Source: Clostridiales bacterium (GTDB lineage: Bacteria; Bacillota; Clostridia; Christensenellales; UBA1242). Taken from it: a stretch of 64,000 nt of DNA. Where the stretch lies: positions 457,421 to 521,420 of the forward strand of contig DOEE01000003.1 in the NCBI GenBank assembly GCA_003524095.1, given 5' to 3'. Below, in pieces: positions 14,402 through 29,400 of the stretch. Below the pieces are notes generated by a model. That model did no database searches, was not told where the DNA came from, and saw nothing but the letters and a program-made list of their open reading frames with translations. How positions within the stretch are numbered: the first letter of the stretch is position 1; each line of letters opens with the position of its first letter. The position numbers and the translations under genes were made by a program.

Positions 14402-17400
14402 ATGCGAAAAAGTGTTAATTCAGAATTAAAAGTAAAACATCCTTATTCGTATTTAATAAAAGTTATCCTTTTGGGAATAGTTATGCTGTTCTCAGGAATT
14501 TTTTCTGCGGTAATGATAAATGAGATTTCGCATAGTCCTGATAATGGTGTTTATGCTTCATGGGGTACTACTTGTCCTAATTGTGGAGCCGCTTTAAATA
14601 TTCATACTGACGTAGCTAATGCATTGCATGATTATAGTTCAGATGGCACAACTCCTTGTTATCAATATGGATTATGTTCTGTAGTTTCTGAATGTCCTAA
14701 TGGCGATTTTATGGGTTCTCATGATTATTGTCAAAATTGTTCTTATGATTATTGGGATGATGGTTCAGGTGGTAGTTCTAGTTATAAGACTGTCACATAC
14801 TATTGGGCTCAAACTGGTATTGGCGGTACTACAACTGGTCCCGAAAACAATTTTACTGGTACTTCAATAGAGTGTACTGATGATAGTTCCACTAGTGGTC
14901 CTTCTACTACAGAAATTCATGTAGAGTGTTCCGATGGATTTACTGGAAAAATTGGTTTATCTTCCTACTATTTCAGTGCATATGATATTGTAGTAATATT
15001 TTCAGATCATAGTTATTATAACTGTTCTTATAATGGTGCGACTGGTGATTTGTTTGATCCTGATGGAAAAATTTCATATACATCAAGCAATGGTTTTTAT
15101 GTGTATGCTTCATCTTTTTCGAAAACTATAACGAAAATTAAGGCTACGTTTTCTGGCGGTCTTCATTATTATTGCGGTTTGCCTTCTCTCTACTTTGGCG
15201 AGACATATTACTTTGTATATGATTCTCCAGGTGTAGGTGTGGAACCGCCAGTTGAAGAAAGATACTACTGGTTTGGAATAGTGACTAATGAAGGAACTCC
15301 AAATTTCATAGGTGATATTGGTCAATCTCTATATGCAACATTTGACTTTAAAAGTGATGCTAGTGGTTATCAGTTTAATAGCAAAGGAACTTGTTATTTA
15401 TATAAGATTCCCGAAGATAGAATTGAAGATTCTTGGGCGGATGATTATAATATTATCGATTTTTATACAGATGCTCTGAGTAATATGTATGATGGAGGAG
15501 GTACTTATTTTGTATCGATAGATGCTATCTCGGGCATATCTAATAGGAGCTATTTGACTTTGCACAAAAATTATTATACATCTTGTTACGCTTATTGTGC
15601 GGGGGAATCCGGTTATTATATTCCTAATCCTACTACTAGAAATTTCATGAGTTCGCCGATCGATGGTGTTTATATGCAAATTAAAAAATCAGATTTGTAT
15701 TATGGTCCTGCTGAAAGCGAAGTTATATATGCTTCAGGTAAATATAATGCAGAAAACCCTATTGATTATATTACTGCAGAGAATGGACGTGCTCCTGGTG
15801 CAACTATGACAATGTTTTTCCCTGAGGGCGATACTGAAATTCTTACCCGTGTAACATCTGCGGATAGTTCAAACAAGTTTAAATATTATTACAACTCAAG
15901 CACTAGTTCAAGTCTTACAAACGATTTGTTCTGTTATTTGGGGGATACTGGCACAACTACAACTTGGTTTGATGTAAGTAGCGGTTACAAAGCAAATATG
16001 AAATTAACTGCCGAACTAAGATATGGTAGTGCTACCGGAACTGTTGTTCATAGTGTATCTAGCACAAGTTCGTCGGGAGTAAAACTAGATTGTTCAAATA
16101 GAATCGAATCTAGCGGAACAACTACTAATGAAACTAATCAAAGATATATTAAATATAGTTGGGAAAACATCGATGCTTACTTTATGGTCGTACTTGATAG
16201 TTATGCATATAATTCGATGAATTTGGCGAAACCAAATGTTTATTTGAATAACTCGAGTTCACCTATGACTGCATATACTTCGGAAGTCTCGGTTAATGCG
16301 GGGATAGGCTGGGTGTACAAAGTCTCGGGATATTCGGCATCAGATACTATTAAGATTACTTGGAGTAATGCCTTTTCAGGTGATTATTTTGTGCCAGTCG
16401 GTACGTATACGTGTGATTATCTTAAGTATTATCAAAACTGCTATCTGAAGGGTAGTAATTCGGGCTCTGCCACTACAATTTCACATTATGGAGCAAAAAA
16501 CAAAACAGTATCATTTACATTTGCTAATTCAAGTTACTTTAGTTCGTCTAGTAATACTAGTTCAATGCCGGAAATTATAATGGCTTATTCCGGTGACCCA
16601 GGAAAAGTTTTGACAAAAGTTACATCTACTGGTGGAAACTTTACATTCTACTACAATAGTAGCAATTATTCTAGTAGTGTAAGTAGTCTATTCTGCGATT
16701 TGAGTAGTTCTTCTTCGTGGTTTTATATTGGTGGAAATTATACTGCTGGACAGACTTTGAAAGGTGTGCTTAAATATGGTTCGACAACAATAGATACTCA
16801 AGAGTATAAGCATAGCACAGCTCAAGCCAACATGAAACTTACTAACAAGGTTACGTCAAGTCTTACAACCCCGAGAACAATTACAATTACAAAAGGTACA
16901 GATAGTAGTTATCAATTTAGTATCGCAATAGATAGTGCAGGTGACTCTACTAGTGGCTCGTACAAGTTTAATAATGGGACTAGTTATAGTACTGGACAGA
17001 CTTTGTCTGGAACTCTTAGTGGAAATAGTATTAATTTAACATTCCCTAGCAAAACATATTATGCTCTAGTTACAATTACAAATGGTAACAGTGCAGGGAA
17101 TTATTATGTAGTAAGCAGTGGTACTCTGATTAATACAACATCTACAGGTCGTGGCTCTGCACCAACTACAAACAACTTCACAATGTTAGCAAATGCAATA
17201 TCTGGAATAGCAGGTAATAGTTCAAGTGCTGTTAATATTACTATCAAGTTTATGAAGTTAACTTGGACAGATGTCGCTAGAAGCAGATATTCTAATTTAA
17301 CAAGTTTAAGTGCTACAAATATTACAACACCGCTTCAATTTGCGTACTTTGTCAATAATCCAACGACAAACTATACAATAGGTGCAGATATTGACTTTTC

Positions 17401-20400
17401 TCCACACTCTATACTTGGAATTGAGTATGATAGTAGTAGTGGTTTGTGGGATTACGACTTTGTAGGATTTAGTTCATTGTCGAGTTCAGGAACCCTTAAC
17501 GGGGGAAATCATACATTAAGTAATATGGTGATATCTACTAGTTCTGGAACAGCGATAGTCCAAACAAACAATGGAACAATCACTAATTTATTTGTTGGAA
17601 GTGGTACCTGTAGTGTTGGTGGAAAAGCTATGCTTTGCCAAACAAATAGTGGAACTATTGAATATTGTGGACTGGTTGGAAATACAAGTGGCTATTCTAG
17701 TTTTGTTGGTACAAATAATAGCGGAAAATATGTTAAGTTTGTAAGCCTTGATGCTGGCGTAAATGATAGTTTCTTTTTGATTAAGTCAAATTCAGGCTAT
17801 CTTCAAAATTCATATTTTGTTGTGGCTAGTGGTACAAGTGAAAAAAATATTGGACTTACAGATACTAATTCGGGAAGTACAACCAATGTTTACTTTGTGT
17901 CCCACGGTGTTGGTACAATGTACCCAGTTAAACGAACGGGTAGTGGTTCGGTTGGAAATGCTTATTATTACATAGGTTCGGGAACTTTGGGTACATCTAG
18001 TTATGGTACTCGCAGAACTAGTGAAGCTCAAATGAAAGACAGATCCAATTTTAGTGGCTTTACATTTGGTCAAAATGGTTGGTTTATTACTCAAAGTGGA
18101 TTGAACACCAACATAGATTATCAATACAATCGTGGTTATCCACTTATTAATTACACTCAAACATATCATGATATTTCTATCAAATGGTACATGGACGGTA
18201 GTAATGTTTCTAATAATACTACGACATTTACTTGTGACGGCTGGACTATTGCTACTGTAAGTGGTGACTTTGAAGTTCTTGGTGGCGAAACAGCAACTTT
18301 TACTGTGACAGACAATGGCAAAGCAGTATTTTCGCATATGGAAGTAGGTTCAAAGAGTTCTTCTACTTATACGTTAACTACAAATGCTATTTCTTCTAAC
18401 CAAACTCTTGAAATATATTATACTACTACGCAAGTTACAGTTAGTGAGTTAATTTCGATTTCAGGATTTACTCATAATTTAACTGATTCTAGCCTTTATT
18501 ATACTGGTAGTGGAAATAGTCTAAAATTCTTCTTGGGTAGTACCAGTGTAACGATTAACAAAAAATATGGTGCTGTGCTTTTGGGAGACATTAGTGTTAA
18601 TGGAACTAACAAGTCGTCATCTCCTGTTGCAAGCAAGGAAATAGCCTTTACAGTAGGTACATCTAATGTAAACATTGTTATTGAAAACTATTACGTCGCA
18701 ACTAACATGAAGATTGACCAGAACGTAATCGGATTTACGGGTTCAATTGGCAGTTATGACTTTGAAACATTGACCACAGCAGGTATGACCTTAAATATTA
18801 AATACACGGGGACTAGTTCACCGAGTTATTCAGTTAAGATTACGGATAGTAATAGTACATATAGGGTTAATCAAGTAGTAGTCGGGGATACAACCAAAAC
18901 TTATTCTCAAAGTGATGACGGAAACGACATTACAATTCCTTACAACTTTCTTACTTATGCAAAAAATAATTCAAGTGTATCTGTAGTTCAAGTAACAGTC
19001 AATCCAACTTTATCCGCTGTAGATATTCCTGTTACTATCAAGATATTGGGCTCGTCGGCTATGAATTCTATAGCCAATCTCAAGGTTTCTTTGAAATACA
19101 ACACTTCAACTACCAAAACTAGTGATACTCTATCTTCTGTTAGTCCAAGTGGCAATGTTTATACCTACAATACATATGTTAGACAAATTCCAATTGGGGT
19201 TAGTTATACACTCGAAACTAAATATGGAACGACTATTGTTTCCAAAACCGCCACAGATACTTCAGGTTATCAGGCATTTAACTTTGGTGGACACAAATAC
19301 AGAATGTATTGGAACACAAATGGTTCGCCTACAACTGCTAGTTTTGAAGGAAACGGGGGATATTCACCTGGGAATGTTCAATCTACACCTACTAGAATTT
19401 ATCTATATTTGATTGAACAGGAAACAGTTTCGGTTAATACTAATGATTCAAATGTATACTCAAATACATATTATTCGGCATTATTTAGTAATTTGGGTGC
19501 TAGAGTAAAACACAATATTAGTGTTTCACGTAATACATCTTATGCATCTAATGGTGCTAACTCATTTAGCGATAGTACATCTGTTACAGGTAATGGTTCA
19601 AAAATTTTGCACAATAATAACAACTACTATTATGTAGACTTTGGTGGTGGATATACTTATTCCCAAAGCAACGGAACAATAACACATTCAGGACAATCTT
19701 TTAGTCTTGGTAATCTATTTAATATTCCTAGTGCAAACTCCAAGTCTAGTACAAATGTAAAAGGCAATATAGCAATTCAAAGTTTTGAAGGTACAGATAC
19801 TAGTTTTACTTATAATCTGACTTCAAAGGTTCAACAGATTTCCAAGTCTATAGGTATTTATATCGAGAACCCTGGCTTGCAATACAACAATTCAAGACAT
19901 GATTATTTCTATAATTTAATACCTTATGTAAGTTTTTATACTTATACATCTAGTGGTCGAAGTTCTAGTCCTGTTAGTCTAACATCTAACAGTGGAAACG
20001 GAACACTAGTAAGACTTGCCAAAAACAACACGTCGTCAATTGGTGCAAATACAATTAATTATAGTTCGAATTTGCTAGCCAATGTGACTTTGCAATCGTC
20101 GGGAAGTTCTACTTATGGCTCGGCGGGCAAATACACATATGTTTTGACATCTGTTTATGGAAACTACTTTGAGTTTACTAGGGGTGACAAAAATAGTATT
20201 TCAACTGTGGCTGACAGAAACATTCTTATTAGTTTGGAATCTTCGGATAGTGGCTACCCAAATGTTACACATAGTAGTAGTCAAACTTTGAAAGACTTTT
20301 TCCAAAATCCAAACCCAAGTACAATTACAATTGATGGAAAGTCTAACCAAAAATATACCTTGAAAGGATATTTGAAGGACGGAAATTCTTCGATAATCTT

Positions 20401-23400
20401 TACTTATGCGCCTTTTGTTACTCTTAACTTTAATGAAATTAAAGATGCCAAGTCTGTACAAGGTGGAACTGTCAAAGGAATTAAGAGTACTAGTATTAGT
20501 GCAAAACTCAACGGCTCAACCTTTGCTCCAGCTAGAACTAATGGACCCAAAGAAATTACATATGACCTTGCGTCAACTTCGTCTGGTGTTAACTTAATAG
20601 TCACTGTAACTATGACTATTGATGAAGGGTTTGAATTTAGTAAACTTGAATTTGGAAATTATAGACTTTTTGCTTCAGGAACAAATTTAAAGACTACAAA
20701 AGCGCCTTATTCAGAATATATCAGTACAAATGATGCTAATGGAGTAACTAATTATAAGGTTAAACTTACTGCATCAGGAAGCACTTATCTTATTGATTGC
20801 AAAACTCTTAAAATTGAAATTGAGCTTAACAAGTCGAGTTATTTGGATAGTGATACTATTACAATCGTTTCGGCTTATACTCCATATTTAGTCGAAAAAC
20901 AAACTTTTGGTGGTTCAACTGGCAAGAGTACATCGGTTACAGTTCTTGGTCGTGGAGAGATTAAAATCCAAGACAAGTATAATAATACTTATGGCAATGA
21001 GTCAACTTTGACACTATCTAATACTAATACTAGTGATACTAATTATACACTTAGTGCAAGTTCTCTTAATATCTACTACTATACTAACTTGGAAGTTAAA
21101 TTTACTAATGCTTCAAACTTTTATAGACAATATGCTCAAGTTAATGGACTTACTAATGGTACTTATGCTCAAGACCCATTGACATGGTATGATACAGCCA
21201 ACACAAATCTCAAAGGAACTTATACCGGCACGACGTTTAATATTTCGGCTCAGTTTGTGGGAATAACTTTGCACCGAACAAATACAATTAGTCCACAGAT
21301 GATAACTCGTGATGCTAGTTCACTTAATGGTCAAGGGATAAGTAGTTTTACAGTTTCAAATGAGACTTCGTATGCAAATAATGTGTATACTTTAACTCCT
21401 TTAAGTGGTTATTCTCTCAAGTACTTTAAGATTTATGTATATAAAACAACTGGACTAACTAGTACAACTCAAAGCACTCCTTATACTGTATACACAATTT
21501 CTTCGGGTTCTAGTAATTTGAAAGTTCCAAAGCAATATACATATACCGGCAATTCATTGGAACAAAACTTTACTGCCACGATTGAAAGAAATTCAAATAA
21601 CACAAAACTCACTCTTAACTATCTAGTAAACAGCGGAAAGAGTAATTATTATGGCTCTTGTAGTAATATTTTGGTTGAGCCAGTTATGTGCGAAACTGCC
21701 AAGACAATTTCGGCTAGTTCGGGAAATAGTCCAGTGGCTTTGAAGTGGGCATCTAATACAATTAGTGCTAGATACTTGAAGTTTAGTGCTGGTACTATGC
21801 CTAGTTACACCGTTTACTACGACGGAACTAGTACTACTTCGTCAAGTCCAACGCTAAATTTGGGCGGAAACAAAAATATTACTAGGATTTCGATTAATGG
21901 TGCATTTAATGCATTGTACATGAGTACTGACGATTCTACTTGGTACACAATTTATGACTCATATGTTGACGGGGCAGTTACTGCTAGTAGCACTTCGCCA
22001 TACGTTATTGACTTTGTAGCCGATTATGGTTTGAATTTGGATAACTTTAAGTCGTATACAAATTCGGGAAATCAGTTGATAGTGCCTAATGTTGACGGAT
22101 ATTTCCCAATTGTTAGCGGAAAAACATACAGAGTTAGTAGCAATATGCCAGATTACAAAGTTAAACTTGTAACATTTAATGAAAACTTAGCCCAAGTTGA
22201 CTCTAATTCGAATTACCAATATATCCAAACTATTACAGCATCAAGTTCTGCTAAATATATGGGGTTATTCTTCCAAAGAACTTCGGATAATAGCAATATT
22301 TTGACTGAATTTAATGCTAACTTTAGTGTAAACATTCAAATCAGCACAAACAATGCTTTGAGTGATACTTCGGCTGTTGAACTTATGGTTGGTTACACTG
22401 GTAGCCAAGTCAAGAGTACTCAAGTTAGTGGAATTAGACTAATTACAGATAGTTATAGTTATGTATCCAAATTTAATGGGTCTAACCATATCCAAACTCA
22501 TGCGGTTATTTCAAATACTTCAAACACCGCATATGCACAAAAGTACTATACTACTAGTACTATATCTGGTAATAAATATAATGTATATGTTACACATTAT
22601 TCTGCTAATGCTACAATGACTAAAGACCAAATTGATAAAATTGTAGGCAAAATTACACATACTTCTTTAGGAAATTCTAACCAAAACACTCCAAATGCTA
22701 CCAAGTATGGGGCATATAGATATTTCTCTAGTGCAAACTCAAAGGATAAAGCAAATGCTTATGAATTTACCTTTAATACTGGTGTTTTGAATCAGACTAG
22801 CATGCGTGGTTGGGAATACAAAGGTATGACCGTTCTTGAAGGCAGTGCTACTGCTAGTACTTCGGATTGTTCGGTAGTATCGGTTGAAGCAAACAATACA
22901 ACACTTTCTGGTATTTTCCAAAATTCAAGTGCTAATACATTCAAGACTTTTACTATTAGAATAAATATAGCCGAAAAACGATTTACACACACCGTCGGAC
23001 ATGGTTGTAACAATTCAAGTTGTACAAGCTGTCATGCTGGAACAATTGATGTTTATACAACTCTATCTCAAAACGGTGCAAGTGCCAAAGAGATTAAAAA
23101 TAGCAATGCAAATTTTGCTCAAATAGAACTAAAAGCGGCTGAATCTGCTCGTAGATTTGATACTAGTGCAAGTACTGGTACTTCTACAAATATTAGTTCA
23201 CAAATTCCTACATCTGTTAGTGATATTGATGCAAGCAAACAAAGTACCTACAATGGAATGGCTATGTATGCTGACCTAGCTGACATTAAGTACACCAAAA
23301 TTACAATAGGGTACTTTACCAAACTATATTTAATCGCCAAGAGTAATGATGTCAACATCTATACTAATTCGTGGTTCATCGAGGACAATAGTGCGACTAC

Positions 23401-26400
23401 TGGTAGTCCTAATAAGTCCCTATATGCAAACTATACATATTTACTCAATGGTGCGACAAGTCCAACAACAACACCTAATTTTAAACCTGCATTCTATAGC
23501 GATTGGATTGAGTATGCTATTCAAGATGGTCTAAATACTGATATTCCAAGCACATATTCAGTTAACTTTAGACACAAATTTGATGGATCTTTCCAAATTT
23601 CGTTGTTAGGCGAAGTTAATAGATATAATACCAATACCAAGGCTTTCAAGGAAGCACTTGTAATTGAAAAATTTACCCAAACAAGTTCAAGTGTTACTTA
23701 TAATATTAAACATGACAATAAGCCTATTGGAACTATAGTTGCTAATATCGAAGGTAAGTTTAGTGCCGGAACGTACACTCTTAGAGTTGTTGCTGGTTCT
23801 AAGATAACTATTACTTATTCAGACAACACAATAATGCCTTATGCTATTAATATGGGACAAATAACAGCGGGTTCAACTACAAAAACACTTAGTTCTGTGG
23901 GAATCTTGAACAATTTGTCTGACCCAGCTATTGGTAATATTAGTAATTATGACAATTGTTCGATTGAATCGTCGTCTACATGGGTAGCAAATGCCGGTGG
24001 TAGGGTTAACCCTACAACTAGTGGTACGATAACTTATACACTTGACAAAAAATCTACTACAACAGTCAATTATTGTGATAATATTGAAATCAAAACGGTA
24101 TTTGATTATTATCACCAAGTATTCCTAGATAGAGTTGATGTTACTGGCTCTACCGCATCTCAAGCGACTGGTGCTATTTCTGTAACTCAGACTGACAATT
24201 CTAATAACACACATGCATTAACTGAAACTGGTACTGGAAATTATGCATCTATTTATCTAAGAGAAGGAGAAAAATTTAAACTTAGTGCTAGTGACCAAAT
24301 TAACGAGAACACAGCCACTCCATTCTCCAAGGATAAATTCTATGTATTTGGCTTGCTTAAAGGCACAAATTCTTATGTAAGTACAACAGGTTATTCTGCA
24401 CAAAATAGTTGGTACAAAAATTCGGGTTATTCATCATATTACACGAATGTTTCTACTCCAATAACTACTGCGGTATCTACAAATACTCCATTTACTGTAA
24501 ATAATGTGCAGATTACTAATTCAAACAACGAAAATATTTATTATTCTGCTTTCTATTCACAAGCAAAACCAGTTCAACTAGATATTAATACGTATGATAA
24601 CGGCGCTGTAACCAAAGTTGCAACAATACTTACAAGCAGTACAACAAATACCTTTGATATTGGTGCTGATAATATTTATGGACAGGTATCATTATACCAA
24701 GACAGTGCATGTTCTACCGCTTTGCCACTTCGCAGTGATGGATATATGATTGTGGGTTGTGGCACTGGAACAGGCAGGAACTTTATTAATAGTTTCAATA
24801 TCTTTGTTAAGTACGACACATCTGGTCTTGTAAATTATTCATTCAAAGATATGACTAAACATAATGATTCACACTCTGGTACATCGTGTTCATTTGCTTC
24901 GATTGATACTACAAACTCGGGTAGTTTCTATATAAATGATACTGGCATACCATTTGATACCACTTATGTTAATGCAAATTTACAGGGTAGTTTCAAAAAT
25001 CATACCATAGGTCAAGTAAATTTAAATAGACTATATGAAGTAACTATTAAGTATAGAATTAGAACAAGTTTGAATTCTTATGAAGTTTTTGATACTAAAA
25101 ACAAGGCAGATTTGTATTTGGGTTATGCGGGCGAATTTGCAATCGACAAATTTACTACATTTGGTTCGTCATATCAAAAGAAATTCATAAGTGGTCAAAG
25201 CATTACTATTGATGCTTATGTTCCTTTTGAAAATGTTGATTCTTACATTGCACCATTCAGAATTTCCAAAATTGCAACAAATGGTGTATCTTCAGTTCCT
25301 TCGTTTACTATCAATAACAAAGGATTTAACAATGCTACTAGTACATTTACAATTACTAGTGCGACAGCTGGGACATACTTTATCGACTTGGTTGAAATGA
25401 TTAGACTAGATACTGGTGCAACTAATAAGACATTTATTTCTACAAACGGTCAAAACAACTTTGGCAGTATGACTGGTGGCTCAATTGCATTTAGTAGTGA
25501 TACTGGAAACCAAACTATATATACCCAAATTCAAGCCAAAGACAAGAACAATGTTTCAAAAGTCAACATATCTGCAAACTTTGTAGATAGATTTGACCAA
25601 GTAAGAATGACACTTTCGTTTGACCAAGGCTTTGAAGAATACAAACCAAATTCTGCGGGAATGAAAGAATGCTTTACTGGATTTACAAGCGAGAATGTTG
25701 TACAACATGGTTATGGCAATTATACATTCATTGCTAATGAAAGCCATATTGATTCTACCAATGGAAATCCAATTGTGCTACATGTAACTGAGAAAAAGAC
25801 TACATATAATGTCTTCTACGGAATATGTGACCTTAATGGAAATGTATTTACTGATGCTACTAGACCTGATGGCAACCAATTCAAATTGGCTGGTTTGAAA
25901 AATAATCAAGGTCTTAAGACTTTGGTTACTAACGATAACCTAAGTGCTACTGGAAGTAATTTTAATAGCAAACCTTTGAGTGATATTCTCGCCATGGAAG
26001 GCAACAAAAATTATATTGGCTACTTTGGGTCAGTAACATTTGTAACTTCGGTTAATGATGATAGTAGTTACAAATTTAGAACACACAATGTTGATGATTA
26101 CAATCCATATGAAGGTATTACAAATACAATTTACGGATATTCTCACAATGGTTTGGAAATTGGCTACAATGCTACTGCTCTTATGAACGGCTCAGGAAGT
26201 TTTGAGGGAACACTAAACCTTACAAATAAAACATCTGAACATCCTACCGTTAATTCAAGCACACACCAACAAAACAACAAAGAGATTCGTGTATCTGCTT
26301 ACTTTACTTATACCAACAAGGTCACAATCAAGTTTGCTTCAACTAGAAATGATGCATTTAATTTAACAAATGGAACTTTCAAAACTAAGTTTGGTGTTGC

Positions 26401-29400
26401 AGACGGTTATACAACTTCAGATAACAAAGTCTACACTAAGACATTTATTGTTCCTTATAACGGAACAATTAGTGGTGAAACATTCGATGCTGTTGTTGAA
26501 CCTTCATTTACATCTACTAGTGTAGAGAATTATGTTCCTGGTTATGTTTACGAAAATATTTCTAAGTTGGGAAGTTCAACAATTAAAACTACTGCAGACC
26601 AAGGTGGAACTACTTACAGTTTGACAATTTCGAATATTACTGCTAATGAAGAAATTACATTGTTATATAATCCTATCGTACTTGTTACACTTGATAAACC
26701 TAATGGTGTTGCCGGTCACAACTCAGTCGGCAAGGGTACTGCAACAACTGAATTTTATTCCTTTAGACGTAATGTGGAAAATAATTTGGTAAAAATTAAA
26801 CCATTATATTCTCAAGTTATGTATCCAGATGGTTGGACGGGTGGTTCAAACGGAACTTCTTCGCAATCATATTCAATGGTTTACAATGCTACTAATTCGA
26901 TTTCAACTGGAACTATTAATAGGGATACTAGTATATCTAATATTTTTGAAATAAATCATGAATCTACGGGGAATACTTATGTATTTGTTGTATATCATGG
27001 AAATGGTGACAATGGACTTTATTATAAGACAACTCTAACTCCTTATATCGAAAATACTAGTGCTATTGAAACTAGTGAGAGATATATTCCACACGAAATA
27101 AAGTATACTAATTATACATCTCAAAATACTTCTCACTTCCAAGTTAATGGTGTTAATTACGAAAACTATACAAGTGGTGTTTATAATAATGCTTTGATTG
27201 ATAAATCACTTAGAGAAAGTTATTATTCGTCTAACACATTGACCGTTTCGGACAATAATATATATCAAGACAAAAACTCTGTTACTCCATCCTTTGCTAG
27301 AGAATATACAATTGAATTTTCAACATATTTATCTAATGCGTCCGATGGAACACCTGCTAGTTTAATTTTGAAGATTGGAACTAGTACTTATACTATTCCA
27401 ACCGTAGATATTTATTACAAGAATGTTCACGTTCTAGAAAATGAAGAAACAATAGTTCAAGTTCTCTGGGACGATGACAAATTTGACAACTTGTATAATC
27501 AAACTCAAATTTATGATAGTAATGTAGTCAATAGCAATACTCAAAGCTTAGGATATATCGCAGGTCAAAGCAATACATCTTATTATAGTGTAAATAATGC
27601 TAGTCAAAATCAGATTAAGTTTGAAAAAACCGTTTACTTCTCGTCAAGTAATGTTGATGCTACTACTGGAAAAGAAAAGGTTTCACAAACATCTGACAAG
27701 TGGGTTGAAACATTGCATTTCATGGAAAAGAGAAATGTGACATTAACTGTCAATCCAGAATATTTGGACGTTTCAACTCAACCTATAATTGAAATGGATC
27801 AAGAAACCAAGGACCCAAAAGGGACAACAACTCCAACGGAAAAATTGACTTATGGTTCGTTTAAGTCCACTAGTTTAACAAGCGGGGAATACAAAGGCAA
27901 GAATATTTATGTTTCAAATAATATTTCTAGCAAGCCAAAAACTATTTCCGCCACCGTTCAAGCGACTAAACCTAATGTACCTGAGTTGAAAACTCTCACT
28001 CTATATGCTCAAGATATTTCGGCTACAACATCTTACGACTTCAAGGGCTTTAAACTTGCAGGAACTAGTACTTATTTGGTTTTGGCTTCGGCATTGGCTA
28101 CCAAAAACGGAATGTATGAGTACTCATTATCTGTTCCTAGCGATTCCGAAGGAACTTCATACAATATTGTTGCTGACTATACTTTGAACTCAGACAACGT
28201 AGATAAGATTAATATCTATGGAAACGGATACTTCCAATTTGGATATTCTACTTCAACTGATGCTCAAAGTGCTTCGACAAATTATACTTTGTTTGACCAA
28301 AACAAGTATGCTAATGAGACAAATGATATTTTTAGAGCAACTAATTCGCTTATAACTAATGGTGCTAAGTATTTGGTTATCAAAGCATATCCACAAGAAC
28401 ATTCAACCTTTGCTTCCGTTAGGGCTAAGTATACTAATGCTTCGAATATGTACTTCTCAAAGAGTGGTCAAAATAGTGCAACTGCCGAAGACGATATTTA
28501 CTTTAGTAGTGAAAACAATGTATTTGTTTATTCTATTAGAGACTGGACACCTGGTAGTGATGTCAACTACATGCAATATAATACCGAAATTACTTTGGTA
28601 TTTACATCTGATACTTGGAGAAATCCAAACTATCATACTACTATTTCTGCTACTACCATTACAAAAAATGGAATTTCTAAGGTTGGTTATCATGTAACTA
28701 CACCTAAGCAACTTGCTTATATTGCAAGCACACCAAGTATTTCTCAAGGAAGTGCTAGTGAAAATACAATTATCTATATTGATAGTGATATTAATATGTC
28801 TGCACATCTATGGCTTCCATTGAGAGATTTCCGTGGTCAGATAATTTCTGAAAAATACAAAATTAGTGGACTTCGTACAACTGGACAAGCAAACATTATG
28901 CTTAATAGTTCTTTGACTATTGACGGAACTAATAGTACTCCAAGTTATGTTAATTCATATAACAACGAATATACTTATACTAGTTCGGGTAACACTGCAT
29001 ATTACAACTATAATGTTGATAGTTCAATGTCGCTTTTGGATACTACTAATGGTGCTACTATCGAAGGACTTGTAATTGATGATTTTGTAGGAACTTATTA
29101 CAATTCAAAAAATAAATTTAATGGTTCTTTGATAGGTAGTTCAACAAACACTACAACTTTGGATACTGAAATTAATAATATAACATATTCATCAGTATCT
29201 TCGTTGGCATCATCTAGCAATTACTATTTTGCTAAGTTTATAGGAAAATCTAATGGCTTTAATGTCATTAAGAACTCTAAATCTACGGGTAGTTTTGCAT
29301 GTTTAATAAATGGTGCAAATATTAACGCTTCGTTTGTTATTGGACAAAGCAATTGCAACGTTAGCGACAAGTCAATTGTTACTGACAATGGCATTAGTAC

